The position numbers were made by a program, and so were the translations under genes. DNA of 64,000 nt from positions 9,676,748 to 9,740,747 of the forward strand of contig OY829662.1 of NCBI GenBank assembly GCA_963691815.1, read 5' to 3'. The stretch comes from Echiichthys vipera. Lineage: Eukaryota; Chordata; Actinopteri; Perciformes; Trachinidae. This document shows positions 10,830 to 28,799 of this stretch, piece by piece (the first letter of the stretch is position 1; every line of letters starts with the position of its first letter). Below the pieces are notes generated by a model. It searched no databases, was not told where the DNA came from, and was given only the letters and a program-made list of their open reading frames with translations.

Positions 10830-12420
10830 GTATCCCTAGGTCTATACGCGCGCCGAGTTCACTCAAGTGAAAAAAGTACACGCACGGCTTACTTTTCCCA
10901 CTACTATCGCGGAGAGAGGGACAAGTGAGAGGCAGCAGAGAGCGAGAAACGAGTTCCCCTCGCAGACCGCTGCTGTTGCTGTGCCACTACGCAAACAGAC
11001 CACACGCCGTGGGAGAGGTCTCCCCGAATCGAGGCTGCGCTCGAAACGATCATGCAAGCGATTGACGAGCGCGTCATGTTTGTCTTTCTCCTCTTCTGTT
11101 CCGTGCGATCAGTGGCTCTGTGCTCCGCAATCCCCTGGGATACTGTACCGCCCTCGATGGCTCTGCTATCGGCGTTTCGCTCACACTGAATGGCTTCCTC
11201 GAGCAAGTAAAAGCGGGGTGAGAGAGAGCCGCGTCTCCGCCTGTGAACCAAAGCTCCGCATCGACTTCCCGGTGAGAGGGGGTGAGTGTCTACTTGTATG
11301 TCTGCCGACGTGTGAGGCGTCCTGTCGGGGTCGCCTGAGGACTCACCGGCGGTGGCAGGAGAAGGGAAGGGAAGGGGGAGGGGGCAGCGGGGAGGGGAGG
11401 AGAGCTCTGTGCGGTGTCCTTAGCGCTGTGAATTCCGGTTGATGATGGACGGTCCAGTAGATACGGGGACAATGAAAGTTTGGGATAAGTGGGCCTATGC
11501 CACTTAGGGGGAGGGTCCAAGTTGGCACAGTCCTCAACTTTTTTTTTTTTTTTTTTAAACGTACTTATCACCAATGATGTGTCCGTAGTTAAATGGTTAA
11601 TTCTGTGTACCTCTTCTTTCAAATATGCCAAAATGTGATGCCAGTCAGGCTTTTTTTTGGCACGGCAGCTCTTAGCGAGCGCCGGTTGTAAAGAATTGTG
11701 CCTTGTTGTGCTCCCACCCCCCGCTCCGTGCCGCACTGGTTCCGTCTGGCTCGCCCTCAGCTGCTGCGTGTCCTGGGATGACCTGTTGATGTCGGTAGAA
11801 TGGAGAATGGCAGGGGGAGCGATTTCCCCCATCACCAAAATATTTAAATAAGCAACATTTGGGCTTGACAACCGGCGCCGCAGCACCGCTACCTCGTCCA
11901 CACAGGCAGTAAGTGTCATGTTTATATTTTGGAGTGTGTGGACTATATCGCGGAAATGCTTTTGACATTGTGCAGCGGGGCTGAGTGTGTGCATGAGGTG
12001 GATGGTGCGCCGGGGCGAACCCAAAATATTTAACAGTAGCGTTAGCTTAGCCATTAGCCACCTCTATAGGCCTGCTGCGGATGGGAGGGGGGGTGAAACA
12101 TTTCAGCGTTGTCAGCCACAAGGGAGAGGAGGACAAACTGAACCATCAGTCTGTTGAAGATATTAATATACTTGAATGTCATTTGACGTTAACAGGAACA
12201 CATCGTCGCCCTCACCCGGGTATCACCGGGGCTTGCTGCCATCCTATGTGCCCCCTCCCTCCCGTCGCCGGTGCCAGCAGACAGTGGAGCACTCCCGGCG
12301 GAAAGACTGGCACACGGCGCGGTGTGTTAAAGAGCTCCTTATCTGTTCCCCATTACCCGGTAGAAGACATTTCTCTACAGAGGCAGCTGTAGTCGGGACA
12401 CTCAAAGGGGTACGCGTGGG
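10830..12420 (+). promoter_or_regulatory. CpG-rich region, probable nacc1 promoter and 5' untranslated exon
   Basis: CpG frequency rises sharply relative to the flanking AT-rich DNA, with many CG dinucleotides from about 10840 to 11300 and again to 12420. It lies about 4 kb upstream of the first nacc1 coding exon. That exon begins with an acceptor and a short UTR, so an upstream non-coding exon is required. A possible donor is cttcccg|gtgagagg near 11270. Transcription start not determined. A 254-codon reverse-strand frame at 11290-12054 is judged non-coding. Confidence 0.5.
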
Positions 12421-14827
12421 TACAGCCTCAGTTATATGGAGTTAAGAAGTTTAGACGCTCTGGTGTCTGTGCTGCTTTAAGTAAAGAACTCCCTGTTATA
12501 TTAAAAAAAAACACGAATCAGGTCTCTACATAGCCCGATAAGTGTCTCCACTGGGTAGGCGAAGCACGGCCATTCAGGCATGGGCACATGAGAACCAGGA
12601 AATGCCTATAGAGGTAATGCATTGTGTGGCATGACTCCACAGTAATCACCCACACGGCAGTGTAAGAGCATGCTGTTTTTTTAAATGGTAGAACTGGATA
12701 ATCTGGTAAGAAGTCAGACAGTGTAGGTTCCCAAATATGTCCAATCATAACATACCATGAGCCCTTTTGAGTGTGGGCAAAACGTTCTTAAGACTTACTA
12801 TGAAAAGTCTGAGGTCTTAAGTATGTTGTGAGTATGTTTGACCTACTTTCCCCCCACCAGCCCAGTTGGTATAATCCACAGGGTGAGTGTGGAGCGAATT
12901 TCACTCGTTCACATAGCCCTGCTCTATATATTTAATGGAATAGGGACCTGAGATGATCCCTCTCATCTCTGCAGGCCTCACTGCCCCTCCTTGGTGCATA
13001 AAGACACACATGCACACACAGTCACATTCTCTCTCACTGTCAGGGCGAACTGTGCAAACACACCCTGTTCTCAGCCCTGTGTTTGTGTGTCTTTATGCGC
13101 ACGCATGTGTGCTTACTGCGGCTTGCCAAACTGTAAACAAGCAGTATTGTCTAATGTCTGTGTGCGACTCAGTGTGCCTTTGTGGGTTTGTTTGAGTTTG
13201 TGTGTGCGCATCTGTGTTTTAGTATGAGGGAGAGGGAGCTTGAGTGAGACAGAGACAAAGAGAGCATTTCTCTTTACCCTGGAGCTTGGCAAGATCCCAA
13301 ATGAAAGGCTTTGGATATGATGGGGCGGCTCACTCCAGCCCAGTCACACCAAAGTTGGTTGTATGCCTTGCACAGGGTGGGCTTCGATCATTTTGTTCTC
13401 AAAGTATGAGAGATTGTCTTTGTTTGGTATCTGCCGGTGTGTGCGTGTGCAGCTTGCACACTTGCAACACTTTTAAGTGGTAAAGCATCTGTGTGAAAAG
13501 CAGTTTTATCTAGGCCTTGTACACTCATCTGTGTATATATGTGAAAACACTTGTGACCTGTATTCTGCTTAAAGGAACGGTTTATGGCCACTGAATTTCC
13601 ACGTGGGCTTATCAATGGATCTGTTGTATTCTCAGCTGTGATTATGAAGGTTATATAGTGTTGTGGGTACAGAGGGCATACAATGTGAATCCCCAAGTAG
13701 ATTCCTCCCCATGCAATTGCAGAAAATGAGGTCATGTAGGCCTATAAACAATCTAAAACATAAAATAAAATATCTGGTGTCTTTTAGATATCCTGACCAG
13801 GGATGGGACAAAATATCGTTTCAGGAATATATTGTATTCCATCTCTTGGGATACACTATCGATACACTGGCACCAAATATCGATATTTTTATTAAAACAT
13901 GCAGATTCCTGTTCCTTCTTTCTCATGAAAGTAAAGTACACTGACAACACAACGAGCATGCAACTTGTTCATCCTACATGACGGACAGGTTTACATAAAA
14001 CAAGCTGGTTGAGCAGTGAAATGTGTTTTTAAAAAATACACATGTGTTTTTCTCATTCATTTATTTGTTTTTATACATTTCGTTTACACAGATTGAAAAG
14101 CTTTTACTGAGGCATCGTTGCATCCTTCCTTTTAAACATTTTAACCCCAGAACTGTCCTGCGTACTGGTAGTGCAGCCTTGTGCCAGTTTAAATGGCTAT
14201 TTTACATTGGAATTATGTGGACATGGACAAGTTGCATGGGTGTATCTATCTATCTCACGGAATCGAGCAGTAACAGGGCCTACATACATTGTTCATATCT
14301 TCAACAGAGAGAACTGTTGTAAGCTTGAATTTAACATTGACATGCATGATACAGTATAGGAATCGTCAGTGGGGCGCAGGTAAAGGGAGTATGTTTGCCT
14401 TTGACTAAGTGAACAGAACCATACTATGTGGTGTTTGTTTAGGCCGCACACTTGTCCACATAGAATAACAGACCATGACCCAGTTATTTAAGGACACAGG
14501 ATTTTATAGCTCATAGAAGAAGAAGAAAATAAAAAGGCTTTTACTGGGCCCACTCCTGGCAATAACAACTACCGCAACGCTTAAGTGACGTATAGGATTA
14601 ATGCAATGAAGATTATCCAAGCAGGCTTCAACACAACTTTGCCTCCAATATCAACGTCCTGTGAGCCTGCCAAAAGCCTTCAGTAGGACTGTGTGAAGAA
14701 ATATTTGTGGTCAATGTCAGTCGGATATGCCAAGGGATAGAATGCCTATTCAATCTGACTTATTTTCTCTAGAATAGAGGTGTTTCATTATATATAATTT
14801 TGTGTGGTGGTAATAAAAATAGACCAA
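12421..14827. other. nacc1 intron 1, left part; no exon recognised
   Basis: Low-complexity TG/CA-rich patches around 13000-13250 and a degraded repeat near 13795-13900 ('gggatgggacaaaatatcg'). No ORF resembles a known protein. Confidence 0.4.
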
Positions 14828-15213
14828 GGGCGCACTCACACTAGGCCCAGATGATCCTTGCTGTGCTTTAGCGTAATCGCCCCCTTCCCTTACAGACCAG
14901 GCCTGCTTTCACTCACATAACATGAAATGGTCCGGGCCTCGGCTCGATTGCCTCTTGCTTAAAGACGTCATCACCACTCGTTTTTTTTTTGGTTGTCCAA
15001 CAGTTTTTTGAATATTTTCATCCGACCAAATCTGCGGTAAACACTGCACCTCCGCATCAGGCCACCACCAAACTTTCGGCAGCATCTTTTTATGTGTCGG
15101 TCGCGGAGAACAGTCACATATAAATAGTCTCAGGACTTCTGTCAGTGCTCGTGCTCGTACATGTGCAATCGGGCTTTACTAAAGCCCATCTCTCTCAACC
15201 GGGCCGAAGCTTA

Positions 15214-15818
15214 GGGCGCACTCACACTGTCGTTCTGTCCCGGGCCAAAACCGTTTTTTCAGCTAAAGCCTAGTACGTTTAAGCAGTGTGAGTGCACCCG
15301 TTCCGCGCATAACTGCGGACAGCGGGCCGCCCACGGCCCGCTTGAAAGAGGTGGGCTTTAGCAGAGCCGTCTGCACATGTACGGGCATGAGCGTGCGCAC
15401 GTGTACGAGCACGAGCCCTACGGCGATAGCGGTATGTCTGCCTGTTCGGACATAGAAAATAGAACGACGGACCATGCGCGGACATTTAACAACAACAACA
15501 ATGGCGGTGAAAGGTTCACGTTGGTGTGATGCGGAGGTGGAGTGTTTACTGCAGATTTGGTCGGATGAAAAGATTCAAAAACAGTCGACAAGACGCACAA
15601 AAACTCTGAGGTCTGTGGAAAGATTTGTAAACAAAGCCACACACACGCGATCAATGCGTGTGACGTGTTACGGCGTGATGTCGTATGGACAGCAAGAAGC
15701 ATTGGCCGAGGCCCAGGCAGTGTGAGTACAAACGGGGCTCGGGCGCGGGGGGAGAGGGAGGGGGGACAAGTACCCTGAAGCCCGGGTCGCGGTGCGGAAG
15801 GACAGTGTGAGTGCGCCC
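15214..15818 (+). mobile_element. Inner PIF/Harbinger element with TTA target duplication
   Basis: An 18-bp perfect terminal inverted repeat (gggcgcactcacactgtc) and flanking TTA at 15211-15213 and 15819-15821, the 3-bp target-site duplication expected of PIF/Harbinger. It carries a Myb/SANT-like fragment. It sits inside the outer element and therefore inserted later. Confidence 0.82.
15474..15725 (+). pseudogene. Harbinger Myb/SANT-like DNA-binding protein fragment
   Basis: The 83-codon frame contains VKGSRWCDAEVECLLQIWSDEKIQKQ, which resembles the first helices of the Myb/SANT (trihelix-like) accessory protein of PIF/Harbinger transposons (W..D.EV..LL.IWSDE.IQ). The second half of the domain is missing or scrambled and the frame is short, so it is a relic within a non-autonomous element. 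Confidence 0.6.
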
Positions 15819-16498
15819 TTAGTCACAGCTCACTTGTACTCACATTGGTCAAACAAACTAGACATTAGCTGTGATTCATGCTTGGGCAAGGTACGAATGG
15901 TAAGTGTGAGTAGGCTCTTTGCATATGTCTGGTATTACTTTTTACCAGTGAAAGACTGTCAGCCAATTAATGTAAGAGTTTGACATTGCTCGCAATGTAT
16001 AGTTTTAGGAATCTTCTCTCTGAGCTTTCTGTCTTTTAGCACATCCTTGTTACATCACACCTCCTCTTCACACCAAAGAGCAGCACAGGACAAAACAGTT
16101 TTTATCATTGTTGTGAATGGGCCTGCCCAACTTATCCTATCACCTGGGACCATGACTCTGCTCATGACCAGGGATAAAGCAGTTTAAACACTAAAATAAA
16201 AACCTGGCAGGTATGATCTGTACATGTATGACATTATGCTGAATCAAGGAAGACCTCTATGCCAAGACACTTGAGGATGTCATCTTTGACTTTAGGAAAC
16301 AGTTATCAACAATTCTAACAATTATTTTCTGACCAGCAACTATTAGATCAATCAAGGAAATGGTTGGCATATTAATCAATAATGAAAATAAGCATTTGTT
16401 GCAATTCAAGATAATTACAAGTAAGGCTGACACATTTTCAATAACCAGTGTTATGCACAGAGTTTGTGTGGATAGGGTTTAACTGTCATTTATTGTAA

Positions 16499-22797
<6,299 letters not shown>

Positions 22798-25700
22798 ACA
22801 CTGTCCGGGGGAAGGTTGAAATTTGGTGACGCACATACCAGTATTCCCCAGTTCTGCTTGCCTCCTCACACTTTGGCCCACGCTGATCTCTCACATTTGA
22901 CTGTCTATACTACACTGCTAGGGTCAACAATTGTTGTTACCCTGACGTAACCAGGACATAAAAACTTTCAATTTTGCTTTATGACTGTACAATGGAGTTA
23001 GTTGAGGAGAAGGAGAGAGTGCAAGGGTTTTCTCTCTGCCTCCCCTTGTCTTTTTAAGGTGTGTAAGCGCATCGACTGTTGCATAATAAATACATTCCCT
23101 GAAGTGCAGGTGATTGGGGGTGGGGACGACGACATATGGCTCAGAAGGAGTGAAAGAGGAGGATGGATGGATGGACAGGCTAGAACTAGCGGTGGCGAGT
23201 ATATTGAATGTAAGTGTCAGTGGCATTTTTCTCCATACAATCCTGACAACTTGCATTCCAGCCCAGAAAAAAGGAACTACATTTGAAATAGATACAATAA
23301 TAAACATTAACACTACCTGTTCTTCCTCCCCTTGCATCTTCCATTTATTACCATGCAATTATTCTTCACCACATCACCTTTCTAGAGACCAGAGAATCTC
23401 ACATGAGTGTTTCACTGTGCCGTATCTTAAAGAAGTTTATCTCATCTTTCTGTTTTCTAAATTTTTAGCGCGTTCCTCCATCTTAAAACTGAAAAAGTGA
23501 TGCAGAGAGAAGGCGAAAGCTTTTTACCAAGATGATTGTGAAGAAAATTTAAAGGGCAACAGGTAATCAAAGATGGTCATATTTTTAGAAGAAAAAACTA
23601 TATTTATACAAGTGCCCGTGCCTAGAATGGTGTGAGCAAAGAGAGTGAGAGGGATTGTTTTAAAATCTCGATCTTCATGTTTTATTGAAAGGTCTGTCAA
23701 ATAAGGAAAAGTGCTATTTTTGCATAAAAAAGGAGTAGAATAAAGCAGTCTTATCATAAGACCCATAGTCATTTATTTTCATCTTTATTTGGCAGTGCAT
23801 AGTGATGGAATGAGCAGTTGAACTGCTAAATTTGAAGCATCTCATCTTCTGGTTACTAGCTTGACAGGAATAATAAGACTGATTGAGCTGGCTTGACTGT
23901 TGTCTATGATAACTATTTCTCGTTAGGTTATGAACCTGCAATGTTTCCATAAAACATTGGCCCACAATTTTGAAGATTACTTGTAGAATTATATTGTTGT
24001 ATTGATCTGATAAATGAAAAAGTCACTGGAAATAATTATGGAATATTGGAACGTGCCTTTTTAATTAAGATCAATAAGCAGAAGCTTGGTGGGTATAGGG
24101 ATGTCATGAGGAGGCAATATTGCTTGAAGCGTAGGTTTTATGGTACTATACATGTGTACGTGACACAGTTCTTTGGTAAAGAAGGCCTGTGTTGCGTCTG
24201 AAGTACAGTATGTAGTTTATTCATGTATTCATGTCAAGGAAATTCAAAATGGCTGACAGTTTTATTTTAGAGTTTGAAATCATTTTGCACCTTCCATGAG
24301 AGTGGAGGTTTCTGCACCTTAATGAGAAGAACCAGTGGTTCATGCACCTTTTTAAGAAATGTTGTGTAGCAATTGAACCCCTTTAGGTGGAATTTGTTTT
24401 TTTCTTTTCTTTTCCATGTCTGCCTGTGTTTCTTGTTTAGAAGTGGCACAAATTCCTACTGTAAATAATCAAGATGACTGTTGAGTTTGAATCCCAAGTG
24501 TTCTTCCTTTTCGTTGCTGGATGCATCTGATTATAAAATGTCAACAACTGAACTCTTTTTTTTTTTTTTATGTGAAAGCTTGTGTTTGCTAGAAGCTTTT
24601 CGAATTGTCAGAAGATTGTTCCTGTTGCAGATGGATATAAGTGAAAATAGTCTGGGTGTGACTTAGGAATGTGTACTTAACCTGAAATGCTCTTGTATAC
24701 GACTGATTACGTTCTCCCTTTGGGAGTCATTTCGAAAAAGGTTCTTTTTTTTCTGAAGACAGGTACAGGTCAAAAAGCAGGAAGAAATGTATGCGTCTTA
24801 TTGAAGGCAGATAAAAAAAGAACTAGATGCATGATAGAAAGAACACCAATCTCATTATTGATTAAAATGATAGGGATGCGTTTCTTGAAATGGTTTAATT
24901 TGAGGATATATGGACAGAACAAAAATGCAGTACCTTATTATAAGTATCCTCTAAAGGGTAACGACAGCAATACCTCAGTAAACTCAGCATTTGACTGTAG
25001 ATGCCACATGAGCACCCCTCCCCCACAAAGTACCTCTTTAGTATCTTTTTAAAGACTGTTGTGCTTCCTGTCTTTTCATGCAGCTGGTGTCATGTTTCAC
25101 TTCCACAAGTTTATTCGTGTGTTTCAGAGAGAGGCAAAGCAGCAGTTTTAGGTGGTTTAAATCCAGACTGTAACCTGTACCTTGAATTTGCTTAGTGGCT
25201 TTAACTGGGCCAAGTTTATATTATAACTGAAATTACATCTTCATGTTTTCCCCAGTTTTTTTTAAAAGAAGAAGAAGAAGAATTCCTTTATTAATCCCAC
25301 AAGGGGAAATTTAATTTTGATGACACTACCTAAATTAGTGTATTTAAATTACCGTAATCTCTTAAATAGGTTGCTGGGAAATCACATAATGTTATACAGA
25401 AAACCTGTCATTTCAGATTTTTAAGGTTTTCTAAATAATTCCGCATTCAGACCAGATTCATAGATAATTGCTTTTTGTACGGAGTTAAAGGACCAAGACG
25501 CGCCAATCAATTTAGTTTTTCAGCATTTAATCTAGCAATGGAATTTTACTCTATTTTCTTGATATCTTATTATAATCATTATCATAATGGCGACTACATC
25601 TGTCAAATTACTGCTCAATTGCATGAATTAAGTTATATAATTACGGGACTGTTGATTGTGCCCTTCACAGAGGTACTAGTGAAAACAGATCAGTAATGTA

Positions 25701-26670
25701 CCGTATCGTAAAACCGTTGACCCTTAGAAAAACAGTGAAAACAAAAAAAAATAAAAGCTTTTTAAGATGAAAAATTCAAAACCTAAAGAAGCTTTTAAAG
25801 CGAGAAACAACTTAGTTTCTTACAATACCCATGTTAAACGTTGACCTACTGAATGACTTGTACTGCGTTCTAGTAAATGAGCATCGATTCTAAGGAAGCC
25901 ATGTTAGTCTGTCATGACACCGCAGCCATAACCTACCTGCACACTGCTTCATCTGCAATAGGTGTGAGTGTGGTTGTGTTTACTTTGTGTGCATTTGAGA
26001 ATAGAAAGATTTCATGCTTCTTTTTTTCCAGCACCTTGTAAGAAAATTGTACCTTTCAACATATGTGTTTACACTTCACAAAACATCTAGACCTACACAC
26101 TTGAATGGATAAGGTGTGGCACGCATGGGGAACCTTTTGTGACTAAACAGTACATATATAAATACGATTATACACATGTATAGATAAATACTGTATATTA
26201 TATATAGATGCACACATAGAGGTCAGATTGTTTGTTGTGCACTCGCAGCATGAGGTATATATTTACCCAGAAACGGCGCTTTTTCACAACCTGTGCAGTA
26301 ATTGGTCTGCCCATGTCTTTGCCCTTGTCCTTTGCCCTCTGTAACCCTGTAGCACCAGTGACATCCTGTACCGCTCATACTATTTCTTTCTGTGTTCCAA
26401 GTGCCAATAACTTTGTGAAAGCCCTGTAACTGTGACCCAACATTATCAAAGGTAATTGCACATTAACAACTGTAAAATAAATAAATACAAATCATAGAGA
26501 AAATGTCAAAATGGATTAAATAATGAATACCTTAATAAAAGATTTGTAACAATTTCTCTTTGACTCCTTTTTTTGTTTTTACTGTTACGGTTACTGTTTT
26601 TCTGCTTGTTGGGTGTCACAACATTATACTGTACATTATACACTTTTCATGTACGATACTGGAATAAAGT
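22798..26670 (+). other. Probable nacc1 3' UTR and downstream DNA
   Basis: AT-rich, without other genes. AATAAA copies at 23085-23090, about 23299, about 26533 and 26663-26668 are possible transcript ends; sequence alone cannot choose among them. Confidence 0.35.
25262..25312 (-). mobile_element. LINE/SINE 3' tail with (GAA)n, reverse orientation
   Basis: (AAG)n followed by 'aattcctttattaatcccac' and 'aaggggaaatt'. The complement matches the plus-strand tail at 35990-36050 (aataaaggaattcttcttc), marking two copies of one retrotransposon family. Confidence 0.6.
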
Positions 26671-28299
26671 AAATGTATAGCTAATGCTTCCAAGTTATTT
26701 TTAATCTTACCAGACTTTGATGAACAATTGCCTTAAAAAAAACTAAATGAACGAATACATTCAAAGTTCCTTTTCTTGTTCAAAGATAAATCTAAATTAA
26801 GTCAGTTTTATTCATTGTGTATTATTTAAATGAATTTACTGTAAGTAAGCAGGTTTCATAAACCTACAGATACAGTCTAAACACGCATGCTCATTGCTTC
26901 TGTTTCCCTTCATTCACACTTCAGTACTCACACCTGGAGGCTGCCATGAAAGACCAGTTTCTTACATGCTTTATCACCCCACACAGTTATTCCTGCCTTC
27001 ATTTGTTTATAGTTTTGCTTTCATACTTGATATACAGTACTTTACATACTTGAAAAGACAGCTGCCTCATGCAGCAAACGTGTGACAAAACCGTAAAACT
27101 CAAACATGAAGATTGCGAAATAGGGTTTCATACTGGCTCATGTTATCTATCTAAAATAGTGGTAAAGAGAAGACATGTTATAGAATCACTAAGTATTACA
27201 TCTAAGGACAAAACCTTCTATCCCAATATAGGTCATTTCTTGATGACATATATCACGATACAGCATGTTTTCTGGTAATTCAGTATATCAAAAGTCTAAA
27301 TGAAATAACCACGTGGTAAAGCCTATTTTTGTATACTCCTGTGTGAATTAAATACTTGTCAAACTAAAAGTACTGAATATTTTCTCATCTTATGAAGAAC
27401 TTTAATGCAAAATGAACATAACATGCAAGGATCAGAACATAAAGAGTTGTCCAAATGACGTAAATATTGCGGTAACACGGATCCAGAGGACTTATTTCAG
27501 CATATCACGATATCTGCTCACATACTGTATGTGAAATCATGGGTTATGTAATCCAATAAATTATGATTGCATTGAGCTGTGTGGTGATGTGAAGTTTGGC
27601 TACAATACCAAAACTGCAGTTTTCAAAATGAATATTGGATTGATATTACCTCGGATGTTTTAGATAATATGAATATATAATAATATAATATAATTTGAAG
27701 TTAGACTTAATGTGCTTGTTATTGTCAATTTAGCCAATATGTATCACAAAATCTGATTTCTTCATGGTATTAATTCCACTGAAAAACGATACATTTTCAC
27801 ATAGAATTACCCCCTAGACCTAATTACATCGATAGCTAATTTTTAATACTAACTTTGTCACCAGTTTAAGAAATTGGTGCCCATTATAATGACTTCAGTC
27901 ATTAACAGTGATTTAATTATGGTGGTTCAGCTGGGAGGGTGGGGGGGGATTTAAATTCAGTCTATATGAATCTATCTGAATGTGACTAGATCAACAGATT
28001 CAGAATGATGTGCTGTGTATGATAAACTATTGGCATGCATGACCTCCTTAAACCAGACACCAAACAGTGCACAGCCAAGAGCAGAATCAAGTTCTCTTTT
28101 TAATTTCCATTGTTAGTGCACCACCCAGTGTTGAGAGGATGACAAGACTGACTGCAGGAAATAAGTGGACGAGACTGCACAAACAACTTTTACAGCTTGG
28201 CAATTCAAGCTCAAACCTGTTATTGTGATGATGCTTAAGCGGCACTGAAGGAAACTAACACATGTATCTGTTGTGGTCAAAGCCATGCAGGGCACATGT
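26671..28299. other. Intergenic stretch with no recognisable gene
   Basis: AT-rich, short ORFs only. A small ATA-rich patch lies at about 27665-27695. Confidence 0.45.
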
Positions 28300-28565
28300 G
28301 GATGAAGGAGTTGGTGGTGGACTTTAGGAAATAGAGGACCTGTCTGAACTCCACCTTCATCGATGGAGAGGTTGACATTGTGGATGAGTACAAGTAGCTG
28401 GGCAGGTCCACATAGACATTAAACTAAACTGGACTAAAAACACAGATGCCATGTTCAAGAAAGGTCAGCGGCACCTGTATTTCGTCAGGAGACTCAGGTC
28501 TTTCAGTGTGTGCCGTCAGATGTTCTATCTTCTGCTGTGCCGGAGCAGCAGGCTGAAGAAAGCTG
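28300..28565 (+). pseudogene. LINE reverse-transcriptase C-terminal relic
   Basis: Reading across frames gives VVDFRK, RTCLNSTFIDGE, VDIVDEYK.LG and RHLYFLRRLRSFSVC, the order found at the end of Rex/CR1-type LINE ORF2 proteins. Stops and frameshifts interrupt it, so it is dead. Confidence 0.7.
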
Positions 28566-28721
28566 ACTGATGGAAAAATTCAGAACACTAGAATTCTATA
28601 ATGTGTGAACTCCAGCTGTGTAAATTGTTTTGTGCTTGACTGTGGGAAAGAAGCCTTGCCTGGTTCATGCAGTGGCTGCTGAGGAGGGATTGTTTTGGGA
28701 ACTCTGGAGATAACTACTCAA

Positions 28722-28790
28722 TTCAATTCAGTTCAATTCAAAAAACTTTATTTGTCCCCGGGGGGCAATTCAGGGCACACAGAGCAGCAA
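28722..28790 (-). mobile_element. LINE 3' tail with (TTGAA)n, reverse orientation
   Basis: 'aattcaattcagttcaattc' followed by 'actttatttgtccccggggg'. The complement reads '..ggggacaaataaagt..' plus (TTGAA)n, a retrotransposon terminus. Confidence 0.6.
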
Positions 28791-28799
28791 ATAACGACA

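Larger units (their letters stand above)
14828..15917. mobile_element. Outer Harbinger-type element, split by a second insertion
   Basis: The left part 14828-15210 begins gggcgcactcacactag. It includes the reverse complement of a Myb/SANT-like coding segment (around 15000-15060). The right part 15822-15917 continues the same family and matches the right end of the element at 3111-3682 (tcacattggtcaaac...gtgtgagt). The two parts are separated precisely by the TTA-flanked element 15214-15818. Confidence 0.7.

Noticed and set aside
11290..12054. 254-codon minus-strand open frame
   Set aside because: It lies in the CpG-rich region, includes a poly-lysine run from a poly-T tract, resembles no known family and has no splice or promoter context on that strand. 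Long frames arise by chance in GC-rich DNA with few stop codons.
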